Below, one piece after another: positions 11,755 to 22,559 of a stretch of DNA of 64,000 nt. Every line of letters begins with the position of its first letter. Position 1 is the first letter of the stretch. The notes under the pieces are model-generated. The model made no database searches. It saw only the letters and a program-made list of their open reading frames with translations, and was not told the origin of the DNA. A program made the position numbers and the translations under genes. Source of the stretch: Ursus arctos (taxonomy: Eukaryota; Chordata; Mammalia; Carnivora; Ursidae); contig NW_026622786.1 in NCBI RefSeq assembly GCF_023065955.2, forward strand, positions 52,747,438 through 52,811,437, given 5' to 3'.

Positions 11755-12060
11755 TTTCAGCTTTATTGAGACATAACAGACATACAGCACTATGTAAGTG
11801 TAAGGTATAGAGCATAGTGAATTGACTTGCATATATTGTAAAATGATTACCACAATAAGTTTAATTAACATCTATCATTTCATATAGGTGCAAAAAAAGT
11901 ATTTTTCCTTGTGACAAGAACTTTTAGAATCTATTGGCTTGACAACTTTCAAATATAATACACGGCAGTGTTAGTTAATAGAGCAAGATAATATTTTCCT
12001 GCATTTCAACCCATGATCCCTCTCCCTCTTCACATAATAGGTGAGGAATTTTATGCCCAT
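11755..12060 (-). mobile_element. L1 3' end, antisense
   Basis: 'agctttattgagacataacagacatacagcac' through 'caattaacatctatcatttc'-type text is the reverse complement of an old L1M 3' untranslated end. Confidence 0.7.
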
Positions 12061-12246
12061 CAACTTAGAAAGAAATAATGCAGCAGAAGAGAGAAACCAA
12101 GAGTCTTTTCTTGGCTTTGAGTTTCGGGCTGAGCCCCCAGAAGTGGAAAAAATGCTTATGCTTGTATAATACAATTGATTTGGGAGTCTGCAAATGGTTG
12201 AAGATTTCCTACTCCCTCTACCCTGGACTAGGAAAAATCTCCCAGG

Positions 12247-12484
12247 GGTGCACCTGGGTGGCTCAGTCAGTTAAGGGTCTGACTCTTGGTTTCAGCTCCG
12301 GTCACGATCTCAGGGTCATGGGATTGAGCCCCATGCTCAGAGCAGAGTCTGCTTGGAATTCGTTCCCTCTTTCTCTCCCTCCCTATTTTCCCCTCCTCCC
12401 CAGCCCCACTCCTGTGCTCACGCTGTCATGCTCTCTCTCTCTCTCTCTCTCTAATAAATAAATAAATAAAATCTTAAAAAAGAA
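12247..12484 (+). mobile_element. SINEC, sense
   Basis: Head GGGGTGCACCTGGGTGGCTC, long (CT)n run at about 12433-12452 and a (AAAT)n/A-rich end. Imperfect target duplication AAAATCTCCCAGG / AAAAGTCTCCTAGG. Confidence 0.9.
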
Positions 12485-12531
12485 AAGTCTCCTAGGCTGG
12501 AGAGAGGGGAGAGTCAGAGGAGAATTCATTA

Positions 12532-12716
12532 TTTTTTTTTAAGATTTTATTTATTTATTTGTCAGAGAAAGAGCACAAGCAGGGGGAGCGGCAGGCAGAG
12601 GGAGAAGCAGGCTCCCCGCTGAGCAAGGAGCCCCATGCGGGACTCAATCCCAGAACCCCGGGATCATGACCTGAGCCAAAGGTAGACGCTTAACAGACTG
12701 AGCCACCTGGGTGCCC
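12532..12716 (-). mobile_element. SINEC, antisense
   Basis: T-tract, AAGATTTTATTTATTTATTT and closing GCCACCTGGGTGCCC. Together with the sense copy at 12247 it forms an inverted pair. Confidence 0.9.
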
Positions 12717-13189
12717 TGTCAGGAACCATTTAAATGAAAGAAAGAGACATGGGTTTTATTCTCGGATGAAGAATTCAACAGGAGAATTTTTTTTATTAAA
12801 GTTTTGGCATCTCCAAAAACTAGTCCAATGGAGTCCAAGTTGAGTTGGTTGTAGAGCCAAAATCTCAAAGGAATTTTAATTGGAAGCATCCTAAGAACGA
12901 CTTGTCTCATGCTATAGTCAAGGCTTGTCTTTAACTGCCTCCAGAAAACATCATTGTCTTTTCATCCTTAACATAAGTATTTATAAATAAGCCAGATTTC
13001 GTTTTATTCATTCAACAAACATTACTGAGTTCCTACTATATTCCACGTTCTAAGCTATATGTTAGGGATACAGAACTGAATAGGGTCCCTGCTTTTAAAA
13101 AACTTTAAGCTTAATGAAGAAGTTGGACACATAACAACAAAAACAAAACAAAACAAAACAAAAAAATTTGAAACAATGAGCTCTAGTGT

Positions 13190-13289
13190 CAAAGGGACCT
13201 TAATTAGGAACTGGGGTCCACCATTTACAAGCTGATTGATTTGCATCCATTGGTTAACTTTAATTCTCTCATAGCTACAAGAGGGAATA

Positions 13290-13333
<44 letters not shown>

Positions 13334-13425
13334 CCTACCTATTTCATAAGGTTCGTTGGTGACTGGTTTCTGAAAAAAATCATTTATCGAGCACATAGTA
13401 AGCACTCAATAAATACTAGTTATCA
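13190..13425 (+). repeat. MIR fragment with internal (TAA)n microsatellite
   Basis: MIR-like flanks (gagggaataata...gcacatagtaagcactcaataaatac) enclose a (TAA)n run at about 13291-13332. The microsatellite probably grew from the MIR AATAATA motif. Confidence 0.65.
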
Positions 13426-13439
13426 CTACTATTCATTCA

Positions 13440-14085
13440 ACACTATAATTTAAGCACTATTCTCGATGTTTGTGATACATCAGTGAATAAAATCTGTGAT
13501 ACATCAGGGATAAAAATCTCTGTCCTTGTACAGCTTACATAATTTTCATGCAAAATAGTGAATGAAGGAGTGCATGAAAGCTCACCATTGTATTCCTGGA
13601 ATCTGGCTTTCTAAGCTTGGGATTCTCCCTGATCCTGAGAAAAGGAATTGGATGCAAGTCATTTCTTTGAGAGGTGATCCTCGAGAGCATGGTGAGGGAG
13701 AGGAAAAGTGAAAAAGGAAAGGATGGAAAGCCAACAGAGTATATATGGATGAGCGGGTCACCTCTGTGGGCAAATGGAGCTCATTCTGAATGACTACGTG
13801 GAACACACCTCAGAATTGTCCTGGAACATGAGTCCCCCAACTTGTTTTTCATTGGTAGAAGGTTGCTCTGGAGGCATCCCTCAAGCAGAAAGACCCAGGA
13901 AGCCACCTGCACACATAGAAATTGTCTGCAAGTGAACTCATGGAAGGGTTACGGGGCTATGGGGGAGGAACCAACAGCTCTGCCAGGCGTGTGGTAAACA
14001 CGGGCCAAATTCATAAAAGAAAAGAAAAGGGGAAATCATTAAGTCTGTCTAAGAGAGACAAGGGAAGCTATCCAGAAAGATTAAT
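13440..14085. repeat. Old unassigned interspersed repeat
   Basis: Vocabulary such as 'gatacatcagtgaataaaatctgt', partly duplicated in tandem at 13474-13512, recalls mammal-wide ancient repeats. Family not assigned and no gene seen. Confidence 0.35.
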
Positions 14086-14091
14086 CATTCC

Positions 14092-14274
14092 TTTTTTTTT
14101 ATTAAAGATTTTTATTTATGTATTTGAGAGAGAGAGAGCATGGGGGGGGCAGAGGGACAAGCAGACTCCCCACTGACTGAGCAAGGAGACTGAGGTGGGG
14201 CTTGACCCCAGGACCCTGAGATCATGACCTGAGCGAAGTCAGATGCTTAGCCAACTGAGCCACCCAGGTGCCCT
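14092..14274 (-). mobile_element. SINEC, antisense
   Basis: Reverse-complement SINE: T-tract, TTTATTTATGTATTTGAGAG, 'gggacaagcagactcccc' and terminal GCCACCCAGGTGCCC. Confidence 0.9.
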
Positions 14275-14879
14275 GAGGCTAATAATTTTTGAGGTTAGGT
14301 TTGGAAGATGCATCAGCTAAGGGGACAAAAGCACAAAAGTGTATCCCAGGCAACGGGAATGACATCAAGGATATGAGATACAGAGGGAGAAGAAGACCCA
14401 GAATTGCTAGAGGTTAGGGGAAAAAAGAGGAAGGATAGAAAAGGCAAGAGAGGTGGCAGGAGTCAGGTCACAGAAGATTTCTATACAGTCCTAAGGAGTT
14501 AGATTTTATTTTAAGGGAATGGAAAACCACTGAGTTATACAAGAGTGACATAACTGATTTTGAATTTTAGTAAGATAAATTTGTCCTGCTTGCAGACACC
14601 CCAGTAGAATGGATTGAGTCTAATGTCAGGCAAACTAATTAAGAAGATGTTAACAATATTCTAGGGGAGACAGTGGCAAGGGAGAGAGAAGAGAGGACTC
14701 TGAGAATTATCCAAGAAATAGCATAAATTGTTCAGAATAGGGGAGGGGAGAAAAGTAAGGATGTTACTCAGGTTCCTGGCTTTATGACTAAAGGGAAAGT
14801 GGCACCCCCTCACCAGGCCAGGAAACACAGGAGGAGGAGGAGGAGGAAGGGGTGAGGGGTGAGGGATTCTTTTCACATA

Positions 14880-15537
14880 CATCACAGCAAGGGCCTTTGA
14901 ACCTTTGTGCCCCAGTATCTCCTAAAATAAATTTGAAATGTGTAATCCTAACACATTTTTACATCGACAGTTAAAATTGTACATCATAAATGCAAAAGTG
15001 GTGAGGGGTGTTATATCCAGCCATATTATAAGACTGAAATTTTAAAATAAAACATATCACTCTTTGAAACACACTGGAATTTAAATACTATAGCAAATCA
15101 ATAACCACCATCATTCTTGAAAATTACATGAACAACAACAAAAAAAAAACAACAAAAAAAAAGAAAATTATATGAACAAACTCTTCTACTAAATTTTTAC
15201 ATCAATTTCTTTTGTACCTTGAACCAACCTGCCCATCCCACTTTCCCTCCGTTTTATTGCAATGTGATATATTTTCATTTTTGGAAGTCTTTTCTCAGTT
15301 ACCTTAATATATTTGGCAGCAAAAATATAGAGATGGAAATTAATTTTGATAATTTCCTGTGATTTTAAACTCTTTTAAAGAACTCGATTATAGGAATTAA
15401 GTTATCGTTGTAGTTATTAGTCATACACCGCTAGTCAACATGACCAATGCATTACTAATTTTGATCAAAGCTATGAAATAAAATATATATTGTAAATGTC
15501 TCTTTTACTATGATGAATTATAATTTTAAAAACTAGT
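14880..15537. other. AT-rich flank of the hAT remnant, no gene seen
   Basis: Lies just beyond the hAT C-terminus and could be its 3' non-coding part. Contains an imperfect A-rich duplication at about 15119-15174 (repeated AAAATTA-ATGAACAA). No ORF of note. Confidence 0.4.
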
Positions 15538-16520
15538 TCATATAAGTATTATTGCTAGACTGAAATCATATTCAGCATTAATTTTGCTCTGTTTTCCATT
15601 TTTATACATGTTAAGTGTTGAGAAAACTTGTTCACAAAAATCAGAGGATGAGAATTGAAGTTTTGCTGCAGCAACATCATTCATTTATTTGAACTCCTTC
15701 CAAGTTATATTCCAAAAACCACAGAGTGATTTATCATTAAAATGCATTTTTTAGTCATCCGTTAGCTGAAACTTGATTTTCCCCTCAATTTTGTTGCAAG
15801 CAAAGAATTAGAAAGCACCTGACCCGCAGAAGTGTTTGTAACCTCGGACATGACACCCATTCATTTTCTGGATTTTTTTTTTAAAGATTTTATTTAGGGG
15901 CGCCTGGGTAGCGCAGTCGTTAAGCGTCTGCCTTCGGCTCAGGGCGTGATCCCGGCGTTCCGGGATCAAGCCCCACATCGGGCTCCTCGGCTGGGAGCCT
16001 GCTCCTTCCTCTCCCACTCTCCCTGCTGTGTTCCCTCTCTCGCTGGCTGTCTCTCTGTCACATGAATAAATAAAATCTTTTTTTTTTAAGATTTTATTTA
16101 TTCATGTGACAGAGAGACAGAGAGAGAGAGCACAAGCAGGGGGAGCAGCAGGCAGAGTGAGAAGCAGGCTCTCAGGGAGCCAGATGCGGGGCAATCCCAG
16201 GACCCTGAGCAGAAGGCAGATGCTTACCTAAATGAGCCACCCAGGTGCCCCTACTTTCTGGAGTTCTCAAAAGTTTATCAGAAAGGCTTTCTCAAGAATT
16301 ATCAAATGATTATTAAAATAATACCTGTTACTTTTCCATCCGGAGGCATTTTAATTAACCTGACATGTACAGAAAGGATTAGAAAATGAAGATACTATTA
16401 ATTTCAAAATACCTTGAGTAATAAAAATTTTGACAAGGAATTCTGCTCTCTTAAATCATGTGATTTAAATATATTTTATTCAAAAACCTTGGTGCAATAT
16501 TTTTAGCTCATTCGATTTAT
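15538..16520 (-). pseudogene. hAT transposase-like remnant, copy 1 (broken by SINEs)
   Basis: Reading leftward, one frame ends at a stop at 15540-15538 and carries SDFCEQVFSTLNMYKNGK near 15640-15585. This resembles the C-terminal hAT dimerisation region, whose known form is roughly TYLCEQxFSxMNxxKxxxRSxLT. Just before it come FWNITWKEF and an in-frame stop. Farther upstream, at about 16512-16455, there is NELKILHQGF then NIFKSHD after a frameshift, resembling the NELNxxLQGxxxNIF segment of ZBED/hAT-type proteins. Removing the SINE insertion (about 15871-16252) leaves roughly 200 codons between the two motifs, a plausible spacing. Several stops and frameshifts make it non-functional. Whether it is a Charlie-type DNA transposon or a retrocopy of a domesticated ZBED-like gene is open. 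A related remnant lies at 22.6-23.0 kb. Confidence 0.7.
15871..16252. mobile_element. Nested SINE pair: sense SINEC inside antisense SINEC
   Basis: The antisense copy begins with the T-tract and TAAAGATTTTATTTA at about 15871-15897. It is interrupted by a full sense SINE (15898-16078) and resumes at 16079 with TAAGATTTTATTTATTCATG, ending in GCCACCCAGGTGCCCC at 16252. The repeated AAGATTTTATTTA on both sides is the target duplication of the inner copy. The whole sits within the hAT remnant. Confidence 0.9.
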
Positions 16521-16619
16521 GGGAAATGCCCATCTACCACGTAACTAGTAAAGTCACCCTTCGGTCAAACCAACTGGCCAAATCAGATGTTTTCTCTCTC
16601 ACAAAAGATCTGACTACAT

Positions 16620-17350
16620 GTTTTCTATTCAAATAAACATGTTAAGACACATCCCCATGACAACCAGCTCACTTCTGAATTCAAAGAGAGAGAGGGAGAA
16701 GAACCTTGCTGAGAACTTGTTCCTGAAGGAAATAAAGTGTATCAAGTGCCATTCTGTTTGATATTGTTTTTATCAACATGCCCCCCTCTTTTGTTTGTTT
16801 GGTGTCACAAGACTCTCAGTCAGAAGTGGTAGATTCTTTGACAGTAGTCAGAGGTTGGAAAGGCTGAGGTTGTTACAGTGAAAATTGTCATCATGCCCTA
16901 CTTATTCAATGGCAGAGGGACCCTAGATTCAAAACATCCCAACAGGGGCCAAAAGAGTCCACTCTAGATACCACCTGTCATTCTTCACAGGATGTGGGTA
17001 AGTCAAGGAAAAACACAGGCCTGCTTTGGGGGCACGCTGCCTGGCTTAGAAGAGTCTAGCCTTCCCCAGCACTTTGAAAGGTCTCCACGGAGCCCTGGGG
17101 GGTTTTACACCCAATGCGAGGTATATGATAAGATGGGGGCAAGTGTACTTTTTATTTCATCGAAGGAGATAAGGGGGATTATGAAAGGGAGTTGAGAAAG
17201 GAAAACTAGCGTAACACCTCAATACCCCGCATTTCCTCAGAGAAATCCCTTCTAGCAGAATCACATAAGGAAATCAAGATCCAGAAACTGGTTCCCTAAA
17301 ACTTATCTCAGCCACCGTATCTCTTGGAAAGTCTCTGTATCTGCCTTTGA
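16620..17350. other. Intergenic, no gene seen
   Basis: Unique-looking sequence upstream (minus sense) of the hAT remnant. Contains only short unrelated ORFs, including 63-67 codon frames with no recognisable domain. Confidence 0.45.
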
Positions 17351-17359
17351 AAACCATTT

Positions 17360-17525
17360 GATTTATACCATTTGATCCTTACAACAGTGCTGTGAGTTTG
17401 GTACTTAAAACCACGATTCATGTGACTTCTTTAACAATGAGGAATCTAAGGTGTAGAGACATCACACCAATTACCCAAGGTCACTTGAACCCAGTTGAAT
17501 TGACGACCTGGGCTCTTTCAGCAGA
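17360..17525 (-). repeat. MIR fragment, antisense
   Basis: 'cttacaacagtgctgtgagtttggtactt' to 'cacaccaattacccaaggtcacttgaacc' follows the antisense MIR consensus. Confidence 0.65.
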
Positions 17526-18057
17526 GCCCTCTGCTTCTGCTCCAGCCGAGATTAATTCACCAACCCAGCACCATTTCCCTTTCTACCTGGAAGGCCTCGG
17601 CTTCTCCTCTCTGCCTCCTCCCAGAATGCTGGACTAAATGACACTCAGGTTTCTACCAATTTCTCATTAAGACTCAATTAGTAGGTTTTATATCTGGCTC
17701 AAGTGAATTTTTTCCACATTTTATGAAGAAAAAAAATTGAAATGTATCTAAATCGAAAACAAAAGTTTTATAGTCACCTCCATACTCATCACCTAACCCT
17801 GCTATTAATTTTACCATACCTGCCAAGGCCTTTTCTTTTTTATCTTTGGCAGCGTACATTTCCCCCTTCTAGAAAACAGGAAAGTACCACAGCACCTTCG
17901 TCCAAGCTGCTTTCAAAGACTATGGCTTCTGACCCACAGAAAACTCTGAATTTCCTCATCTCCTTTCGTTCAGGCCATTCACTTAGTACAGTGGTACCAA
18001 ACCTGGGAACACGTTAGATCACGCAAAGAGTTTTTGTTTTGGGTTTTTCTTAATTTT

Positions 18058-18244
18058 ATTTTAAAGATTTTATTTACCTATTCATTTGAGAGAGAGAGCT
18101 CGCCCACAACCTAAGGGAGGGGCAGAGGGAGAAGCAGACTCCCCTCCAAGCAGGGAGCCTGACACGGGACGGGATCCCAGGACCCTGAGATCAGGGCCAG
18201 AGCCGAAGGCAGATGCTAAACTGATTGAGTGACCCAGGAGCCCT
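18058..18244 (-). mobile_element. SINEC, antisense
   Basis: AAAGATTTTATTTACCTATTC start, 'ggcagagggagaagcagactcccc' and terminal 'gagtgacccaggagccc'. Confidence 0.9.
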
Positions 18245-18255
18245 GGGGTTTATGG

Positions 18256-18421
18256 GTTTTTTTTTAAGAGAGAGAAAGGAGGAGGAGCAGAGGGAGAAGG
18301 ACAAGCCGTCTTCAGGCTGAGTGCGTAGTCCCACTCGGGCTCGATCCCGTGACCCTAAGATCATGACCTGAGCCAAAAAGCAAGAGTCAGACACTAAACC
18401 AACTGAGCCACTCAGGAACCC
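18256..18421 (-). mobile_element. SINEC, antisense, head-to-tail with its neighbour
   Basis: T-tract, 'ggagcagagggagaaggacaagc' and closing 'aactgagccactcaggaacccc'. Immediately follows the copy at 18058 in the same orientation. Confidence 0.85.
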
Positions 18422-18589
18422 CAGCTGAGGAGTTTTTAAAACATACCAGTGCACTGGCCCTTTCCCAGATCGACTGAGTCAGAATCTCTCGGAGTAGATA
18501 CAGGATTTTAGCATTCAACTAGCCAACAAGTAATTAATGAGTACTGCTAAGTGTCGGGCACCCTTTTAGGCATCAGAGTGGATAAAGGA

Positions 18590-18765
18590 AGACCCTGCCC
18601 TCTCGCCTCACCACAGAACTCCTTCTTGCACAGTGTGTTACAGCCCTTTCCCTCTCAGTGTCCTTCCCTCTCAGACTTCCAGAACCTGGCTCAGGTGTCA
18701 GAGTATTCTTCTCACCTGGCCCTTCTAGTCAGTTAATCGCTTCCTCCTGAGGAGTCCGACTGCTG
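18590..18765 (+). repeat. L2-like fragment
   Basis: 'ccctctcagacttccagaacctggctcaggtgtca' resembles L2 LINE 3' text. Weakly supported. Confidence 0.4.
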
Positions 18766-19244
18766 GTTTTTCTCCTTATCATTATTGTAGGCTGTAGCAC
18801 GTTGTGCTAGGGGGTCTAGTTTTCTGTGTGGGAGTCCACTAACTTGAAGGGTCAGAAACTGTTGTATTTGACCTGGCTGGTATCCTCATTATGCAGGAAA
18901 GTGCCTGAAAACATGGCAGCATTTCAAAATGTAAACCAAACAAATGGCCAGTTGATATTATATTGAACGTAAGGCCATCACCACCTCTACACAATGTGTT
19001 TCCTGGGTCTCCTTCTGAGTTCCTTCCAGATGACTTGTTTGAAGGATTGAGGGATGCTGTTTTTTACCCAAAGGGACTGAAGCTAGGCTTTGCAGCCAAT
19101 GGACCCCAAATAATGAAGGGCTTGGGAGGCTTATAAATATGTTCTTGGATTTTTCTGAGTCCTCCAGTTGGAAACTCTAAAATTCCTTCCCCCACCCATA
19201 GAATTCTGTAGCGGGGAATGACCTAGGGAAGACACATCATGAAA

Positions 19245-19400
19245 GAGTCCGCCCGGGTTGACAGAAATCATGTAGGCTTTGAAGTCAAATGGAACAGAGG
19301 ACGAAGTCTCATCTCCACCCTGTCTATTTGACTTAGATGGTTTACTTAACCTTTCTGAACCTCAGTGTCTTTACCTGTAAAATAAAGACAAATATTCTCT
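19245..19400 (+). repeat. MIR fragment, sense
   Basis: 'ggctttgaagtcaaatggaac' to 'cctttctgaacctcagtgtctttacctgtaaaataa' is the first half of a sense MIR. Confidence 0.7.
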
Positions 19401-19439
19401 CCCCCTTCTCCACATCAGACCCCAAGCTTCATGAAGGAT

Positions 19440-19640
19440 AACATTACTAGCTAACATTTACTGAGGGCTTACCATGTGCCAGGCACATTCCTAATTCCTT
19501 TACAATTCAGTACGTGGGCCCTTCAAGGTACTATTATCCCTGTTTTACAGATCATGAAACAGAGACACATTAAGTGAGTTGTCAATCATTAGACAGCTAG
19601 CAAAGGGCAGATTCAAATCCAGACCATCTGGCTCCGAGAG
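19440..19640 (-). repeat. MIR, antisense
   Basis: 'taacatttactgagggcttaccatgtgccaggcac', 'ctgttttacagatcatgaaacagagacac' and 'ttcaaatccagaccatctggctcc' follow antisense MIR closely. Confidence 0.8.
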
Positions 19641-19737
19641 CTCACTCCTACCCATGCCCTAGAGCCCTTGTTTGCCTTATTCACCCTGGATCTCAAGGTC
19701 CTAGAATAGCAACTGATACATGAGTGCTAAAAATAAC

Positions 19738-19936
19738 TTTTTTTTTTTAAAGATTTTATTTATTTATTTGACAGAGATAGAGACAGCCAGCGAGAGAGGG
19801 AACACAAGCAGGGGGGTGGGAGAGGAAGAAGCAGGCTCATAGCGGAAGAGCCTGATGTGGGGCTCGATCCCAGAACGCCGGGATCACGCCCTGAGCCGAA
19901 GGCAGACGCTTAACCGCTGTGCCACCCAGGCGCCCC
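19738..19936 (-). mobile_element. SINEC, antisense young copy
   Basis: Complete reverse-complement SINE ending GCCACCCAGGCGCCCC. Target duplication CTAAAAATAACTTTT on both sides (about 19726-19740 and 19936-19950). Confidence 0.95.
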
Positions 19937-19999
19937 TAAAAATAACTTTTGAATGAATTGATCAATACCTTCTTGCAGCACTGATGTAAGGAGCAGAGA

Positions 20000-20180
20000 A
20001 GTAATATTTATTGAGTACCTATCTACCATGTTTCAGGCTTTTTTATGTGTCTTATCTGGCTTAATGCTCCCCAGGATTATTAATTATTATTAATGAATAT
20101 CAATAAATTATTAATTATTAAATCCATTTTAATGGCAGCATGCACAGAGGAGGAAACTGAACTGACACACAATTGACATT
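20000..20180 (-). repeat. MIR-class fragment
   Basis: 'atttattgagtacctatctaccatgtttcaggc' plus 'gaggaggaaactgaactgac' are antisense MIR text, with a short ATTAATTATT expansion inside. Confidence 0.6.
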
Positions 20181-20263
20181 CACAAAGCCCACACTCTTTC
20201 CTCTCCACCTGTGGTCTTTCAGTGTTTTTGCTCACCTTGTAACTTTTATGTTGACAGCTAGTA

Positions 20264-20455
20264 TTTTTTTAAAGATTTTGTTTATCTGATAGAGAGAGAG
20301 TGAGAGAGCACAAGCAGGGGGAGCAGCAGAGGGAGAGGGAGAAGTAGACTCCCCACTGAACAGGGAGCCCACGACACTGGCTCGACCCCAGGACTCAGAG
20401 ACCACAACCCGAGTTGAAGGCAGGCACTTAACCAACTGAGCCACCCAGGTGCCCC
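20264..20455 (-). mobile_element. SINEC, antisense
   Basis: T-tract, AAAGATTTTGTTTATCTGATAG and terminal GCCACCCAGGTGCCCCC. Imperfect target duplication CTAGTATTTTTTT / CTAGCATTTTTTT. Confidence 0.9.
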
Positions 20456-20569
20456 CACAACTAGCATTTTTTTTATTAGTAATTTAGTAATTGCAAAGGC
20501 CATAATTTCCCAAGTATTATAAATATTGACATCTTAAAAAGATGGCATCATCTTTCGGGGGACGTTACT

Positions 20570-22120
20570 TAAAAATTCCTTAATTTTTTATTCCTCTATG
20601 ACTAGCACAATTTACAAATAAGGGCAATATGCATGATGCAATTTAAAAAATAGGAAAATCTACAACATATTAAAAACCTCCAGAAGGTACATCTAATTGA
20701 CCCATAGCGTGTTAATCATTAATTGCACTCTTTGCAAACTGTGATTATGACAGACCTGATAAAAAGTTTCTTATTTAAGCTGCTATTAAGTTTAAGCTTC
20801 CTATCTAAGTAAGTTTTCTGGCTGTGGGTGGTCATCCTGCCTTTTGTGGCAGATTTTTGTAGTTCCCCTAATGCATTTGGGACAACTGACTCAAAGTTAC
20901 CTGTAACTTTCCCGTCAACTCCTCATTCTCTCTCTTGCGAAGCACTGTAGCCCTTCTCTGCTGAGGTTTTAGAACCTTCTACTACCATATCCACCACTCC
21001 CACCACCATATCCATAACCACCACCCTAGGAACAGCTTGAGCTTCTTCACCAACTGCCTCCACTTTGCCAGCCCATACTTTAATTGCTGTTGTCCACTAT
21101 AATTTCCAAAACCATGATGGTTCCCACCACCACCATAGTTACCACTGCCAAGATTTTCTCCTTCATCATGACCATTGTATCCTTCACTACTGCCACTGTA
21201 TCCTTCACCTTGGTTTGCACAACCTGGTTCATCACCCCCTCAACTACTATAACCAGGACCACATCTGCCATCGTTGCCACCATCACCTCCAAATCCACTA
21301 TATCCACCTTTATGTCGTCCATAATTATCTGTGCTACCATCACCTCCAGCACCATAGCCCCCTCTTCCACGGAAGTTACCGCCCTGGGCCAAGTGCCCTC
21401 CACCATGGCAGAAGTTCCCCACAACACATAAAGTTGCCAGATCTCCGCCATGACCTCTTTGTGATGCAGCAGACTGCACTTGTTGTTTCGAAAGAGACTT
21501 TTCCAGTGACTAGAAAAGTCACGGGAACAGCTTGAGTCTTCATGGAGGGCATGTGAGTCTTCACTTCACAATTAGGCCCATGAGTAGTGTAATATTTCCG
21601 AACAACAATTTTATCAACTATATACTCAAAAATTGCAAAAGCAAATCCTCTTTTCCTTCCACTCTGCTTGTCTTCCACAACTTCTGTGGTTTTAATCTTA
21701 CCAAACTTTTCGAAGTCGTCTCTCAAATTATGGTCTTCTGTATCTTCTTTTATACCAGCAACACAAATTTTTCGTCACTGTTAGATGGGCACCAGCCTTT
21801 AGGGAATCTTCTCTAGAAAAATCTCTTTGGTTCCACTACATGCCCATCCACCTAGTCTAGACTCTGCAGCATTCACCTCTTTAACAGAAGAGTGAGTCAC
21901 AAAATAGAGCCTCTGGAACATTTTGGTTGGAGGTCTCCTCACACAATGTATGTGTGTGCCTCCTCGATCAAAATATTCCCTCAAACTATCATCTGTAGTT
22001 TCAAACCTCATACCACCAACAGAGAGTTTTCACAGCTGCCCTGGTTCCTTGTGCTCTGGTGGCAGCTGGAGTCTGGCTGGGGGCCAGCAGGGAGAGCTTT
22101 TACCTCCATTTTGGGACAAG
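20570..22120 (-). pseudogene. HNRNPA3P: HNRNPA3 processed pseudogene
   Basis: Intronless, decayed copy of the mRNA for hnRNP A3, a nuclear RNA-binding protein with two RRMs and a Gly-rich tail. On the minus strand the start corresponds to ATG at 22109-22107 (MEVK, then PQPDS). RRM1 text FETTDDSLREYFD lies near 22010-21970, and RRM2 shows FEKFGKIKTTEVVEDKQSG then RGFAFAIFE near 21715-21620. The tail is recognisable as YSGFGGDGGN near 21300, and the C-terminus GGYGSRRF is followed by TAA at 20971-20969. That C-terminus and the GFGGDGGN block point to A3 rather than A1 or A2B1. Coding-equivalent length, about 1140 nt, matches the parent, but frameshifts and stops split it into at least three frames. 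About 380 bp of 3' UTR-like sequence follows, with AATAAA at 20592-20587. The symbol is descriptive, not an approved name. Confidence 0.9.
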
Positions 22121-22498
22121 ACTAGCATCTTACTACTTCAACCTGGGTTCAATCTGCGACTGAAAAAAAGAGCTACATCCCTTTCTAAGATGTATCCAGT
22201 GGAAATTAAGATTACAAGTGAGTGTATATCCACATTACCTATTTTAAAAGCACATGAACAGGCCTATAATGGATGGAAAGTTTGCCTTTTCTTTTTGGAC
22301 TCCTATTTCTCTTTCTTTCACTTCTTCCTCAAAATTGTTTTCAACTCTGATTTGTTTTATGCATGAAAGTCATTTGTTGATCATCCTTGCACAAACCTCT
22401 TTTAAAAATACATATACTGAGATTTTGATAAATAATTATTACATATTAAAAGCAAATTTTATTGGAAATTCATTTTCAATGAGCCGGTTGTGCTTTCA

Positions 22499-22536
22499 TT
22501 TTGTTTTGTTTTGTTTTGTTTTGTTTTGTTTGTTTT
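22499..22536 (+). repeat. (TTTTG)n microsatellite
   Basis: Seven or so tandem TTTTG units, the last ones imperfect. Confidence 0.9.
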
Positions 22537-22559
22537 TTAATTAGTTCATGAATCCATGG

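Noticed and set aside
13055..13453. Poly-Tyr and poly-Ile ORFs
   Set aside because: Translations of the (TAA)n microsatellite.
21065..21535. 156-codon plus-strand ORF rich in His, and a 115-codon Thr/Ser/Ile-rich frame
   Set aside because: They are antisense shadows of the Gly-rich tail codons of the HNRNPA3 pseudogene.
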